Shown piece by piece: positions 38,365 through 49,876 of a stretch of DNA of 64,000 nucleotides. The notes beneath the pieces were generated by a model. It was not told the DNA's origin. It worked only from the letters and a program-made list of their open reading frames with translations, and searched no databases. Numbering within the stretch: position 1 is the first letter of the stretch; each line of letters starts with the position of its first letter. The translations under genes and the position numbers were made by a program. Origin of the DNA: Lysobacter soli (lineage in GTDB: Bacteria; Pseudomonadota; Gammaproteobacteria; Xanthomonadales; Xanthomonadaceae); assembly GCF_003382285.1 (NCBI RefSeq), contig NZ_QTJR01000001.1:496001-560000 (forward strand), given 5' to 3'.

Positions 38365-38484
38365 CTAATCACCGGCCCGCGGGAGGCTGGCGTTATTGCG
38401 GTTGTTATTGTTCAGGCCGGACATGGGCGCGCCGCCGCGCAGGGCGGCGATGGCGATGTAGGCGGTGGCCTGGACGGAAGACAT
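38365..38484 (-). CDS. Asparagine attenuator leader peptide of asnB
   Basis: A 39-codon ORF on the - strand. It begins MSSVQATAYIAIAALRGG and ends PMSGLNNNNRNNASLPRAGD, with six Asn codons among residues 25-31, then TAG. AGGA precedes the ATG at 38484; a shorter start at 38424 would give a 19-residue peptide. CCGGCC before the Asn codons (38420-38415) pairs with GGCCGG after them (38377-38372). The overlapping CGCGGGC (38381-38375) can instead pair with the terminator 5' arm. Stalling at Asn codons would therefore free the antiterminator; reaching the stop would allow termination. Confidence 0.88.
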   Translation of the reverse strand: MSSVQATAYIAIAALRGGAPMSGLNNNNRNNASLPRAGD

Positions 38485-38591
38485 GGCCCGATCCTGCTGG
38501 ACGCGAGCGCCGCTTGCAAGGGGGCGGGCGCACGCCGACGCCGCCGTTCATCGGATAAGCTCGCCCCGGGGAATTCAAAGGCGACAGGCCC

Positions 38592-40940
38592 ATGAGGAAG
38601 TGGATCCGACGCGTGCTCGTCGCGCTGGTGCTGGTGCTGCTGGCCGCGGCGCTGCTCGGCTGGTGGCTGATGCGCGGCAGCCTGCCGCGCCTGGACGGCG
38701 AACTCGCCCTGCCCGGCCTGTCGGCATCAGTCACGGTGCAGCGCGACGCCAACGGCGTGGTAACGGTCGATGCCGCCAACGAGAACGACGCGATGCGCGC
38801 GCTCGGCTACGTCCACGCGCAGGAACGCTATTTCGAAATGGACCTGTTGCGCCGCACGGCCGCGGGCGAACTGGCAGCGCTCTTCGGCCCGGTCGCGATC
38901 GGCGTGGACAAGCAACATCGCGTGCATCGCATGCGCGCGCGCGTGACGCAGCACATGGACGCGATCCTCGGCGACAAGCGCGACATGGCGCAGGCCTACG
39001 TCGACGGCGTGAACGCCGGACGCACCGCGCTGAAAGTGCGTCCGTGGCCGTACCTGCTGCTGCGCGCCGAACCCGAACCGTGGACGCTCGCCGATTCGGC
39101 GCTCACCGGCTACGCGATGTACTTCGACCTGCAGGACGCGCAGAACGAGCGCGAACTGGCGATGTGGCGCCTGCGCCCGCACCTTCCGCCGGCGCTGTAC
39201 GCGCTGCTCGCGCACGACGGCTCGAGCTGGGACGCGCCGGTTGCCGGACGCCCGCGTGGCGATGCGACGCTGCCCGATGCCGCGACCGTCGACCTGCGCT
39301 CGCTGCCGATGCAGGAAGGCCCGCGCCCGGCCGACGTGCCCGAGCGTTCCGACGTCGGCAGCAACAACTTCGCCGTCTCGGGCCAGCTCACCGCCGACGG
39401 TCGCGCGATCGTCGCCGACGACATGCACCTGGGCCTGCGCGCGCCGAACATCTGGTTCCGTGCGCGACTGCGCTACCCCGACGCACGCGCCGAAGGCGGC
39501 CGCGTCGACGCGAATGGCTTCACCCTGCCCGGCCTGCCGGCGCTGGTGGTCGGCAGCAACGGCCACGTCGCGTGGGGCTTCACCAACAGCTATGGCGACT
39601 GGCTCGACTGGAAGCGCGTGACCGATTGCACCAAGGACGCGTGCGCCGGCGCGACGCGCACCGTCGAGACCATTCGCGTCGCCGGCAGCGACGACGTCGA
39701 ATTCCCGGTAGATGAAACCGCGTGGGGCCCAATCCTCCATCGCGAAGCCGACGGAAGCGCGCTCGCACTGCGCTGGATCGCGCACCAGCCCGGCTCGATG
39801 AACCTCGGCCTTGCGGATTTCCTGCATGCGCGGTCGCTGGACGACGCGCTGGCAGCGGCCGACCGCACGGCGATTCCCGCGCAGAACCTCGCCATCGGTG
39901 ATTCGCAGGGCCGCATCACCTGGCGCCTGCTCGGGCCGATGCCGCTGCGCGGCGCCGGTTGCGATGCGACGCAGGTCATCGAACCCGACGCCTGTGCGCC
40001 GTGGCCGATCACCACCGCACACGGCACGGCACTGCCGATCGGCACGGTGCAACGCCTGTGGACGGCGAACTCGCGCGTGGTCGATGGCGCGCTGCTGGCG
40101 CGCGTCGGCGATGGCGGCTACGCCAACGGCGCACGCGCGAAGCAGATACGCGACGACCTGTTCGCGAAGGACCGCTTCGCCGAACGCGACCTGCTTGCGA
40201 TCCAGCTCGACGATCGCGCGTTGTTCCTGCAACGCTGGTGGACGCTGCTGCGCGAACGCGATGGCGCGGCGAAGACGCCCGCGCTGCACGAACTCGCCGG
40301 CGCCGCATCCACCTGGCAGGGCCGCGCGAGCACGGATTCGACGAGCTATCGCGTCGTGCGCGCGTGGCGACTGGCCGTGCACGACCGGCTGCTCGATGGC
40401 CTCACCGCACCGGCGCACGCCGCGCTGGGCGAGTCGTTCGAGATGCCGAACCTGTCGCACTTCGAAGGCGTTGCATGGCCGCTCGTCACGCAGCGTCCGG
40501 CGAACCTGCTGCCGCGGCGCTTCGCGTCGTGGGACGCGTTGTTCGAGGACGCCGCGCGCGAAGTGCGCGACGAGCTGGCGAAGGACGGCCCCATCGCGCA
40601 GCGCACGTGGGGCGAGCGCAACACGGCGCGCATCTGCCATCCGCTGTCGCGCGCCCTGCCTGGTTTCCTGAAGCCGCAGTTGTGCATGCCGGCCGACGAG
40701 CTCCCCGGCGACAGCGGCATGCCGCGCGTGCAGGGCCCGGATTTCGGCGCGTCAGAGCGCATGGTCGTCTCGCCGGGGCACGAGGCCGACGGCATCATCC
40801 ACATGCCCGGCGGCCAGAGCGGCCATCCGATGTCGCCGTTCTGGGGCAAGGGCCACGACGACTGGGTGCACGGCCGCGCGACACCGTTCCTGCCGGGCGA
40901 GGCGAAGTATTCGATGACGTTGGTGCCGGGGAAACGGTAA
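38592..40940 (+). CDS. Penicillin acylase family Ntn hydrolase
   Basis: A 782-residue secreted or membrane-anchored amidase precursor. An N-terminal hydrophobic segment (VLVALVLVLLAAALLGWWLM) follows KWIRR. The alpha-subunit part includes RDANGVVTVDA and ALGYVHAQERYFEMDLLRR. The autocatalytic site is DVGSNNFAVSG, with Ser257 predicted to become the beta-subunit N-terminal nucleophile. Relatives hydrolyse beta-lactam side chains, acyl-homoserine lactones or other amides; which applies here cannot be told. It is transcribed divergently from the asnB leader. Confidence 0.92.
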   Translation: MRKWIRRVLVALVLVLLAAALLGWWLMRGSLPRLDGELALPGLSASVTVQRDANGVVTVDAANENDAMRALGYVHAQERYFEMDLLRRTAAGELAALFGPVAIGVDKQHRVHRMRARVTQHMDAILGDKRDMAQAYVDGVNAGRTALKVRPWPYLLLRAEPEPWTLADSALTGYAMYFDLQDAQNERELAMWRLRPHLPPALYALLAHDGSSWDAPVAGRPRGDATLPDAATVDLRSLPMQEGPRPADVPERSDVGSNNFAVSGQLTADGRAIVADDMHLGLRAPNIWFRARLRYPDARAEGGRVDANGFTLPGLPALVVGSNGHVAWGFTNSYGDWLDWKRVTDCTKDACAGATRTVETIRVAGSDDVEFPVDETAWGPILHREADGSALALRWIAHQPGSMNLGLADFLHARSLDDALAAADRTAIPAQNLAIGDSQGRITWRLLGPMPLRGAGCDATQVIEPDACAPWPITTAHGTALPIGTVQRLWTANSRVVDGALLARVGDGGYANGARAKQIRDDLFAKDRFAERDLLAIQLDDRALFLQRWWTLLRERDGAAKTPALHELAGAASTWQGRASTDSTSYRVVRAWRLAVHDRLLDGLTAPAHAALGESFEMPNLSHFEGVAWPLVTQRPANLLPRRFASWDALFEDAAREVRDELAKDGPIAQRTWGERNTARICHPLSRALPGFLKPQLCMPADELPGDSGMPRVQGPDFGASERMVVSPGHEADGIIHMPGGQSGHPMSPFWGKGHDDWVHGRATPFLPGEAKYSMTLVPGKR

Positions 40941-40988
40941 CCCTCGGCGGAATCCGAGGCTGGTGGTCGACGTCTCACTGAAGGAAAC

Positions 40989-41086
40989 GTCATCCCGGCG
41001 AACGCCGGGACCCAGCCCCACCACACGCGGGCACTGCCTCATCCGTGAACCACACCATCGTCATTCCAGCGAACGCTGGAATCCAC
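40989..41086. repeat. REP-like palindromes (family 1)
   Basis: Copies at 40989-41016 (CATCCCGGCGAACGCCGGGA) and 41059-41086 (CATTCCAGCGAACGCTGGAA; compensatory change in the stem), both in the same orientation. Confidence 0.82.
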
Positions 41087-41160
41087 TTTGATCTTTGTTG
41101 ATACGTCAGCAACACCGCAGCGCGGTGCCCTACCGGCAAGTCGATGCGTCCCCTTCGTTA

Positions 41161-41197
41161 CCCCTCACCCCAACCCCTCTCCCGATGGGAGAGGGGC
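41161..41197. repeat. Dispersed repeat, family 2 (inverted orientation)
   Basis: CCCTCACCCCAA then CCCCTCTCCCG-ATG-GGAGAGGGG, the reverse of the copies at 13989 and 60434. It lies at the 3' end of dapE. Confidence 0.78.
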
Positions 41198-41216
41198 TAA
41201 CCGCCGACACGCCCGG

Positions 41217-42368
41217 TCAGTCCAGCAGCATCCGCTCGATCAGTTCGCGATACAGCCCCGGCAGACGCTGCAGGTCGGCGACGGATACGTTCTCGTCGAC
41301 CTTGTGGATGCTCGCATTCACCGGCCCGATCTCGATGCACTGCGCACCCAGCGGCGCGATGAAGCGCGCGTCCGACGTGCCGCCGCCGGTGCTTTCCTCC
41401 GGCGCGCCGCCGCAATAGCGACCCAGCACCGAACGCGCCGCAGCGCGGAGCGGGCCTTCCGGCGTGTAGAACGGTTCGCCGCCGCGATGCCAGCGGATCG
41501 TGTATTCCAGCCCGTGGCGGCGCAGCACGTCCTCGCATTCGCGTTCGAGCTGCTCGGCGCGCCAGTTCGGGTTGAAGCGCAGGTTGAACAGCGCCTGCAA
41601 TTCGCCGGGGATCACGTTGTTCGCACCCGTGCCCGAATGGATGTTGCTGATCTGCAGGCTCGTCGGCGGGAAAGTTTCGAAGCCATCGTCCCAGCGGCGC
41701 GCGGCGAGTTCGGCCAGCGCCGGCATCGCCTGGTGGATCGGGTTGCGCGCCTTGTCCGGGTACGCCACGTGCCCCTGCACGCCGATCACGTTGAGCGTCG
41801 CCGACAGCGTGCCGCGACGCCCGACTCGCAGGAGGTCGCCCAGCGTCTTCATCGACGAGGGCTCGCCGGTGACGCACCAGTCGATGCGTTCGCCGCGCTT
41901 GCGGAAGGTCTCCGCGACCTGACGCACGCCATCGACGGCGTCGCCTTCCTCGTCGGACGTGAGCAGCAGCGCGACGCGGCCGGAATGATCCGGATGCGCC
42001 GCGACGAAATCCTCCAGCGCGACGACGAATGCCGCCACGCTGCCCTTCATGTCCGCCGCACCGCGTCCGTAGAGCACGCCGTCGCGGATCTCGGGCGCGA
42101 ACGGATCGCTGCACCACGATTCGCGCGGGCCCGGCGGCACGACGTCGGTGTGGCCGAGCAAAACCAGCGTCGGGCCGTCGGTACCATGCACCGCCCACAG
42201 GTTGTCGACATCGCCGAATCGCAGCGATTCGCAGCGGAAACCGGCCGCGCTCAGTCGACGCGCGATGAGCGCCTGGCAGCCGGCATCGCCCGGCGTCACC
42301 GAAGCGCGCGCGATCAGGTCGCAGGTGAGCGCGAGGACGCCTTCTTCGGTCACGTCGAGATCAGCCAA
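41217..42368 (-). CDS. dapE: Succinyl-diaminopimelate desuccinylase
   Basis: A 383-residue M20 zinc amidohydrolase of lysine/meso-DAP synthesis. Metal-ligand motifs are [11 protein letters not shown] (His, catalytic Asp), GRGAADMKG (Asp), [11 protein letters not shown] (catalytic Glu and ligand Glu), VTGEPSS and the C-terminal IHKVDENV. It overlaps the ArsC/Spx-like gene by 8 bp and is grouped with dapD on the same strand. Confidence 0.97.
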   Translation of the reverse strand: MADLDVTEEGVLALTCDLIARASVTPGDAGCQALIARRLSAAGFRCESLRFGDVDNLWAVHGTDGPTLVLLGHTDVVPPGPRESWCSDPFAPEIRDGVLYGRGAADMKGSVAAFVVALEDFVAAHPDHSGRVALLLTSDEEGDAVDGVRQVAETFRKRGERIDWCVTGEPSSMKTLGDLLRVGRRGTLSATLNVIGVQGHVAYPDKARNPIHQAMPALAELAARRWDDGFETFPPTSLQISNIHSGTGANNVIPGELQALFNLRFNPNWRAEQLERECEDVLRRHGLEYTIRWHRGGEPFYTPEGPLRAAARSVLGRYCGGAPEESTGGGTSDARFIAPLGAQCIEIGPVNASIHKVDENVSVADLQRLPGLYRELIERMLLD

Positions 42369-42726
42369 GCGAACCCACTCCGAAGCGCTTCTTGAACCCG
42401 TTGTCGCTGAAGCCCTGCGCGATGGTGCCGTCGTCGGCGACCACCAGCGGGCGGCGGATCAGCTGCGGGTATTCCTTCAGCAGCAGCTTCCATTCCGCGT
42501 CCGAACCCGGCGTCCTGCGGTTGTCGGGCAGCGTGCGCCACGTGGTGGACGACTTGTTGATCATCGCGTCCCAGCCGCCGAGCTTGTCCTTCCACTCCAC
42601 CAGCGTGTCCGGCGCCTGGCGCTGGTCGCGGTAATCGACGAAGGAATACGCGACGCCGAAGCGTTCCAGCCACTTGCGCGCCTTCTTGCAGGTGTCGCAG
42701 TTGTTGAGCCCGTAGAGCGTGGTCAA
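42361..42726 (-). CDS. ArsC/Spx family protein (YffB-like)
   Basis: A 121-residue thioredoxin-fold protein. The active-site motif is [13 protein letters not shown] (CxxC), with KSSTTWR and IRRPLVV (the Arg of the ArsC family) conserved. Members between dapD and dapE (YffB) are glutathione-dependent reductase-like proteins of uncertain function; arsenate reduction is not implied. It sits 4 bp after dapD and overlaps dapE by 8 bp. Confidence 0.9.
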   Translation of the reverse strand: MTTLYGLNNCDTCKKARKWLERFGVAYSFVDYRDQRQAPDTLVEWKDKLGGWDAMINKSSTTWRTLPDNRRTPGSDAEWKLLLKEYPQLIRRPLVVADDGTIAQGFSDNGFKKRFGVGSLG

Positions 42727-42730
42727 GGCG

Positions 42731-43630
42731 TTACTCCGCCAGCCCGCGCAACAGGTCGTTGATGCTCGTCTTGCTGCGCGTCTTCGCGTCGACCTGCTTC
42801 ACGATCACCGCGCAATACAGCGAATGCGAGCCGTCCTTCGCCGGCAGCTGGCCGGAAACGACCACGCTGTAGGGCGGCACGTAGCCGTAGGAAACCTCGC
42901 CCGTCGCGCGGTTGTAGATGCGCGTGCTCTGGCCGAGGAACACGCCCATGCCGATCACGCTGTGGTGGCCGACGACGACGCCTTCCACCACTTCCGAACG
43001 CGCGCCGATGAAGCAGTGGTCCTCGATGATCGTCGGGCTGGCCTGCAGCGGTTCCAGCACGCCGCCGATGCCCGCGCCGCCGGAGAGATGGCAATGCTTG
43101 CCGACCTGCGCGCACGAACCGACCGTCGCCCAGGTATCGACCATCGTGCCTTCGCCGACGTGCGCGCCGATGTTGACGAAGCTCGGCATCAGCACGACGT
43201 CCTTGCCGATGTGCGCGCCGCGACGCGCGATCGCGCCCGGCACGACGCGCGCGCCAAGCTTTCGGAAGTCCGATTCGCCGAAGCCTTCGAAACGTGCCGG
43301 CACCTTGTCCCAGAACGGCGCGGGCGCGCCATCGACGACCTGCATGTCGTTCACGCGGAAGTACAGCAGCACGGCCTTCTTCAGCCACTCGTTGACGGTC
43401 CAGCCACCCTTGCCGTCGGGCTCGGCGACGCGGAACTCGCCGGTTTCCAGGCCCGAAATCACGCGTTCGACCGTCGGGCGCGTCGAGCCTTCGATCTCGT
43501 CCAGCGTCAGCATCGCACGGCGCTCGAACGCGCTGTCGATCATGAACTTCAGCTCGTCCACGCCCGGCGCGGCCGGCACCACCTTCTTCTTGCGCGCGGT
43601 CTTGCGGACGGTCTTCTTCTGCACAGCCAT
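42731..43630 (-). CDS. dapD: 2,3,4,5-tetrahydropyridine-2,6-dicarboxylate N-succinyltransferase
   Basis: A 299-residue left-handed beta-helix enzyme catalysing the succinylation step of lysine/DAP synthesis. Motifs include [27 protein letters not shown], quoted in part as [13 protein letters not shown], and [19 protein letters not shown]. It is about 25 residues longer than E. coli DapD because of a Lys-rich start ([14 protein letters not shown]). It follows glnD with no gap, and precedes the other dap genes. Confidence 0.97.
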   Translation of the reverse strand: MAVQKKTVRKTARKKKVVPAAPGVDELKFMIDSAFERRAMLTLDEIEGSTRPTVERVISGLETGEFRVAEPDGKGGWTVNEWLKKAVLLYFRVNDMQVVDGAPAPFWDKVPARFEGFGESDFRKLGARVVPGAIARRGAHIGKDVVLMPSFVNIGAHVGEGTMVDTWATVGSCAQVGKHCHLSGGAGIGGVLEPLQASPTIIEDHCFIGARSEVVEGVVVGHHSVIGMGVFLGQSTRIYNRATGEVSYGYVPPYSVVVSGQLPAKDGSHSLYCAVIVKQVDAKTRSKTSINDLLRGLAE

Positions 43631-46264
43631 TCAACAGTCTCCTTCGAGGCAGGCGAGCAAGGCCTGGCGTAGCGCCTGCCGTTGCGTTTCGTCGAGCGCG
43701 CCGTCGCGCCCGTCGTGATGGGGATGGGTGATCTGGAACACGTCCTCGGCGCGCTCGCCGAAGGTCGCGATGCGCGCATCGTGCACGCGCAGCCCCTGGC
43801 TGCGGATCGCGTGCGTCACGTCGGCGAGCAGTCCCGGACGGTCGGTGCACACCAGGCTCAGCATCGTGCGCGTGCCCTGCTCGCCTTCGAGCGTGTCGAA
43901 GCCGATCTGCGGCGCGATGCGGAAGTGCTTCAGATGGCGCGGCTGCGCGCGACGCGCGGGCCTGATGCGGTCGAGGTCGCCGTCGAGCGCCGTGCCGAGG
44001 CGCTCCTCGACCTCGTCCGTCGTCGGCGGGCAACGCGGGTCGATCGGCACGACTTCGAAGCTGTCGAACACCATGCCGTTGGGCCCATCGAGCACGCGCG
44101 CCTGCTGGATCGCGAGGCCGAGGCGGTCGAGCGTGGCGACGATCGCGGCGAACAGGCCATCGCGGTCGGGCGAGTGCACGAAGACTTCCAGCGCACCGGC
44201 GTGTTCGCCGAGCGCACGCGCACGCACGCGCGTCTCGCCGATTTCGACGCCGCGCAGCGACGCCGCCTGCCACGCGATCTGGTCGGGGCGGCCGCGCTGG
44301 AAGCCGATGTCCGGCATGCGCGCGTACAGCGCGTCGACTTCCTCGTCGCGAACGCCCATCGTCGCGAGCATCGCCCGCGCGGCATCACGCGTTTCGTTCG
44401 CACGTTCGTCGCCCGCGACCGGGTGTTCGAGTCCGCGACGCAACGCCAGGCGTGTGGCGGTGTACAGGTCGGCCAGCAGCCGGTCCTTCCACGCGTTCCA
44501 CAGCTTCGGCGACGTGCCGGCGATGTCGGCGCACGTCAGCAGGTACAGATGATCTAGGCGTTCGCGGTCGGCGACCTTGCCGGCGAAGCGGTGGATCACG
44601 TCGGGGTCGGCGATGTCCTGCTTCTGCGCGGTCACCGACATCAGCAGATGCTGGCGTACGAGCCATTCGACCAGCGCGCCGTCGGCCTGCGACAGGCCCA
44701 TGGTGCTGCAGAAGATGCGCGCATCCTCCGCACCGAGTTCGGAATGATCGCCGCCGCGGCCCTTGCCGATGTCGTGGAACAGGCCGGCGAGCAGCAGCAG
44801 TTCCGGCTTGCGCAGGCGCGGCCAGACTTCGTGCGCGATGCTGAAGCGCTCATCCGCGATGCCCGACGCGAAACGCGCGAGATTTCGCAGCACGGCGAGC
44901 GTGTGCTGGTCGACCGTGAATACGTGGAACAGGTCGAACTGCATGCGGCCGGAGACTTTCGCGAACGCGGGAATCCAGCGTCCGAGCACGCCCAGGCGTG
45001 CCATGCGCTCGAGCGCGTGCACCGGATGCGGGCCGCGCAGCAGCGCGATGAAACGCTCGCGCAGTGCGGGCTCGGCCTGCTGGAACGCCGGCACGCGCGA
45101 CAGCGATTCGGCCAACGCGCGCGCCGTTCGCGAATGCAGACCGCGTACCGCATCGTGCGAGGCCCACACGGCGAACAGCGCGAACACGTCGTAGGCATCG
45201 CGCGGCCAGTGCGGATCGCGCGCGCAGAGGTAATCGCGGCGAAGTTCGAAGGCGTGGTCGATCTCGATCGGCGTGCTTTCGCCTTCGATCTGCTCCTCGA
45301 ACCGCTGCAGCAGGCGCTCACCGATGCGCAGCACCAGCGCGGCGCTGCGGTAGAAGCCCTGCATCATCTGCTCGACGGCAAGGTTGTCGGCGTTGTCGAC
45401 ATGGCCCAGCCGCTGCGCGAGCACCTTCTGGTAATCGAAACGCAGGCGTTCCTCGCGCTTGCCGGCCACCAGGTGCAGGCCGAAGCGCAGGCGCGAGAGC
45501 GCGCGACGTTCGCGTTCGAGCGTGGACAGTTCGTCCGCGCCGAACTGGCCGATGGCCACCAGCGATTCAAGGTCGCCCGTGCCGACGATGCGCAGCGCCA
45601 TCCAGCGCAGCGTCTGCACGTCGCGCAGGCCGCCCGGGCCTTCCTTCAGGTTGGGCTCGAGGTTGTCGGCGGTGTCTTCGTAGCGCGCGTGGCGCAGGCG
45701 CAGTTCCTCGCGCTTGGCGGCGAAGAACTCGCGTGCCGGCCAGACGAGGCTGGGCGCGATGGCCGCCTGCAACGCATGCAGGTGTTCGACCTGCGCGATC
45801 AGCGGGCGTGCTTCCAGCATCGAGGTAAGCACGGTGATATCGACCGCCGCCTCGGTGCACTGCGCGGGCGAGCGCACGGCGTGGCCGACTGGCACGCCGC
45901 CGTCCCACAGCAGCGCGACGAAGCGCGACAACGCGTCGGCATGCGCGACCTGTGCGTCCGGTTCGGCCAGCACCAGCAGGTCGACGTCGGATTGCGGGAA
46001 CAGTTCGGCCCGGCCGTAGCCGCCGATGGCGAACAGCGCCAGCGGCGCGTCGGCGGGAATGCATGCATTCCACGCCGCGCGCACCTGCGCGTCCATCGCA
46101 CCCGCGCGCGCGGCGAGCAGGCGGTCGATGTCGGCGTTCGGGTCGGCGTCGAAGGCCTTGGCGAGGCCGGCGTCTACCGTGGCGATGGCCGCGCGGATGG
46201 ACGCGGCCGGATCGGCACTGCCCTGCGCCGCCGAGGGTTCATCGACGGCGGAAGGCTCGCTCAT
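43631..46264 (-). CDS. glnD: Bifunctional [protein-PII] uridylyltransferase/uridylyl-removing enzyme
   Basis: An 877-residue nitrogen-status sensor that uridylylates and deuridylylates PII proteins in response to glutamine. The nucleotidyltransferase site is GGYGRAELFPQSDVDLLVL. The HD hydrolase site is GLFHDIGKGRGGDHSELG. Two ACT domains occupy the C-terminus (about 690-877). Its ATG overlaps the stop of map; dapD follows immediately. Confidence 0.97.
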   Translation of the reverse strand: MSEPSAVDEPSAAQGSADPAASIRAAIATVDAGLAKAFDADPNADIDRLLAARAGAMDAQVRAAWNACIPADAPLALFAIGGYGRAELFPQSDVDLLVLAEPDAQVAHADALSRFVALLWDGGVPVGHAVRSPAQCTEAAVDITVLTSMLEARPLIAQVEHLHALQAAIAPSLVWPAREFFAAKREELRLRHARYEDTADNLEPNLKEGPGGLRDVQTLRWMALRIVGTGDLESLVAIGQFGADELSTLERERRALSRLRFGLHLVAGKREERLRFDYQKVLAQRLGHVDNADNLAVEQMMQGFYRSAALVLRIGERLLQRFEEQIEGESTPIEIDHAFELRRDYLCARDPHWPRDAYDVFALFAVWASHDAVRGLHSRTARALAESLSRVPAFQQAEPALRERFIALLRGPHPVHALERMARLGVLGRWIPAFAKVSGRMQFDLFHVFTVDQHTLAVLRNLARFASGIADERFSIAHEVWPRLRKPELLLLAGLFHDIGKGRGGDHSELGAEDARIFCSTMGLSQADGALVEWLVRQHLLMSVTAQKQDIADPDVIHRFAGKVADRERLDHLYLLTCADIAGTSPKLWNAWKDRLLADLYTATRLALRRGLEHPVAGDERANETRDAARAMLATMGVRDEEVDALYARMPDIGFQRGRPDQIAWQAASLRGVEIGETRVRARALGEHAGALEVFVHSPDRDGLFAAIVATLDRLGLAIQQARVLDGPNGMVFDSFEVVPIDPRCPPTTDEVEERLGTALDGDLDRIRPARRAQPRHLKHFRIAPQIGFDTLEGEQGTRTMLSLVCTDRPGLLADVTHAIRSQGLRVHDARIATFGERAEDVFQITHPHHDGRDGALDETQRQALRQALLACLEGDC

Positions 46265-47037
46265 AGATCGTTGTCGTCACCCGGCACGCGGGTGAGGATT
46301 TCCACACCGTCCTCGGTCACGGCGACGGTGTGCTCCCACTGCGCGGACAACTTGCGGTCCTTGGTCACCACGGTCCAGCCGTCGGGCAGCAGCTTGGTGT
46401 AGCGCGTGCCCTCGTTGATCATCGGCTCGATGGTGAAGGTCATGCCGGGCTTCAGCACCAGGCCTTCGCCATTGCGGCCGTAATGCAGGACCTGCGGATC
46501 CTCGTGGTAGATCTTGCCAATGCCGTGGCCGCAGTACTCGCGCACGACGCTGAACCGCTCGGATTCGGCGTACTGCTGGATCGCCGCGCCGATGTCGCCC
46601 AGGGTCGCGCCGGGCTTGACGGTGCGGATGCCGCGGAACATCGCCTCGCGGGTCACGTCGACCAGGCGCCGGGCCATGACCGACGGACTGCCGACGACGT
46701 ACATCCGGCTGGTGTCGCCGTGCCAGCCGTCCTTGATGACGGTGACGTCGATATTGACGATGTCGCCGTCCTTCAGGACCTTGGCGTCGCTGGGGATGCC
46801 GTGGCAGATGACGTTGTTGACCGAGGTGCAGACGGTCTTGGGGAATCCCTTGTAGCCGACGTTGGCCGGGATCGCCTTCTGCACGTTGACGATGTGATCG
46901 TGGCAGATGCGGTCCAGTTCCTCGGTGGTCACGCCCGCCTTTACGTGCGGCGCGACGACCTGGAGCACCTCGGCGGCCAGGCGGCCGGCGACGCGCATCT
47001 TCTCGATCTCTTCGGGGGTCTTGATGGTGATGGGCAT
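46261..47037 (-). CDS. map: Methionine aminopeptidase, type I
   Basis: A 258-residue metallopeptidase removing initiator Met. It starts [19 protein letters not shown]. Metal ligands are seen in [20 protein letters not shown] (two Asp), [14 protein letters not shown] (His) and [10 protein letters not shown] (Glu), with a final Glu near [13 protein letters not shown]. The ATG at 47037 is chosen over one six codons upstream. It is divergent from rpsB, the usual arrangement. Confidence 0.97.
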   Translation of the reverse strand: MPITIKTPEEIEKMRVAGRLAAEVLQVVAPHVKAGVTTEELDRICHDHIVNVQKAIPANVGYKGFPKTVCTSVNNVICHGIPSDAKVLKDGDIVNIDVTVIKDGWHGDTSRMYVVGSPSVMARRLVDVTREAMFRGIRTVKPGATLGDIGAAIQQYAESERFSVVREYCGHGIGKIYHEDPQVLHYGRNGEGLVLKPGMTFTIEPMINEGTRYTKLLPDGWTVVTKDRKLSAQWEHTVAVTEDGVEILTRVPGDDNDL

Positions 47038-47090
47038 GGCGCCATTATGGCCCATCCGCAGTCCGTTCAGGCTCTCCGGGTTGCCCGAAG

Positions 47091-47119
47091 TTGCCGTAAC
47101 AGCCTGTTGCGGCTACACT
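47091..47119 (+). promoter_or_regulatory. Promoter of rpsB-tsf
   Basis: TTGCCG (47091-47096), a 17-bp spacer and TACACT (47114-47119). It predicts a 5' leader of about 260 nt before rpsB. A long rpsB leader is typical where S2 represses its own synthesis, but I could not fold it into a known motif. The rest of the 351-bp map/rpsB gap shows no gene. Confidence 0.75.
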
Positions 47120-47388
47120 TCCGCGGCTCAGCGACCGGCCTTGCGCCGATCCTGACGCCCACGCCAGGGCGAAAGCGCACCGGACCCCTCCGGACGCAGG
47201 CGAATACACACCCGCAGCCACACGTCGTGCCGGGGTGCCGGACGTCCACCAGGACGCCTGGTTCGGCCACGAACGCTGCGGGGAGGCCCAACCCCGGAAC
47301 CCTTGCCCCCGGCCCTGCCGGCGGCACCGCCATCACACCGTGCTCTGTTCACGCTGGCGGCCGGTTCCACTGCCTGGAGTTACAAGCA

Positions 47389-48195
<807 letters not shown>

Positions 48196-48205
48196 GGACC
48201 GCGTC

Positions 48206-48239
48206 ATGTGGCCGCGCGACGCTGTCGTCGCGGCCACAT
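48206..48239 (+). other. rpsB-tsf intercistronic hairpin
   Basis: ATGTGGCCGCG pairs with CGCGGCCACAT, extended inside by CGAC/GTCG. A short T-run (CACGTTTTCG) follows. It may act as a partial terminator that lowers tsf relative to rpsB or as an mRNA processing site. Confidence 0.65.
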
Positions 48240-48330
48240 CCACGTTTTCGCGTCGGTGGGTCGATCCCGCCCACGTATCGAAATCGCAAAGGCGGGTCCT
48301 GCCCGCCCTTCACCATTCAGAGGTACCCCC

Positions 48331-49212
<882 letters not shown>

Positions 49213-49235
49213 GCCTTCCGTTCCTTCGGACAGAG

Positions 49236-49264
49236 AAAAGGCCGCGAGCGATCGCGGCCTTTTC
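49236..49264 (+). terminator. Rho-independent terminator after tsf
   Basis: AAAGGCCGCGA/TCGCGGCCTTT with a short loop and a following T-run. Confidence 0.92.
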
Positions 49265-49876
49265 CGTTTGCTGCGGCGCGGGGGAGAGGCGGCGCCGCCG
49301 GGGGAAGGTCTGGAGAAGCCGTCCGGGGCCTCTCCAGAAGGGATCTAGGCGGCAGGGTCCGCTTCGATCCGGTGGCGAGTCCCGTGGTTCCCGCCAGTAC
49401 GCACCCTCCTGGTACGCATGAGTCGTGGCCGCCCAAGATGGACCGCCGAAGAAGTGCGCCATCCGTGGCGCGGAGACATCCGTATCCGTCGTCCTGATTT
49501 CTCTTCGTTCTCCATAACGCGCGCCGATTGCATCCCCCCTACCCCGTTCCGACATTTTTTGAGGTCGCCGGCTGAATGCGACGTGGGGACGCGGCAGGCG
49601 ATGGTTCTAGCGCCGCAGGTTCCCCGCTCCTGCTCGTCATTCCCGCGAAGGCGGGAATCCAGGGACGTTCCATGCTTTCCCGCGTGCGCCCCCGTGACGG
49701 GAACCACCAGACGCCTTGACCGTGTAGTGAGAGCGTGGAAAGTCGTGGATTTCCGCCTTCGCGGGAATGACGGTGAAGTGCGCTCGAGTGTGTGCGAGTG
49801 CCAGCTACGGCCGGATTGCCGCTGAGCCAGGCGAGCGTTGTCGCCAGCAGCGACAAACGCGCCTCAAGCCGTCATG
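49265..49876. other. Gene-free stretch between tsf and the TonB receptor gene
   Basis: No ORF here has coding character. It holds a perfect palindrome GGCGGCGCCGCC (49289-49300), a hairpin CTGGAGA/TCTCCAG (49310-49337) and two facing family-1 REP copies (about 49636-49664 and 49745-49773). I recognise no RNA family in it. Confidence 0.6.
49636..49773. repeat. Inverted pair of REP-like palindromes (family 1)
   Basis: CGTCATTCCCGCGAAGGCGG at 49636 onward and the facing CCGCCTTCGCGGGAATGACG ending at 49773. Confidence 0.82.

Noticed and set aside
42361-42726. Arsenate reductase
   Set aside because: The CxxC ArsC/Spx fold between dapD and dapE is the YffB-like family, with no ars genes nearby; arsenate reduction is unsupported.
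44591-46402. 603-codon frame on the + strand opposite glnD
   Set aside because: No recognisable motif, biased composition, and complete overlap with glnD.
49418-49825. 135-codon frame between tsf and the TonB receptor
   Set aside because: It reads through REP copies, has no ribosome-binding site and gives Arg/Pro-rich, low-information protein.
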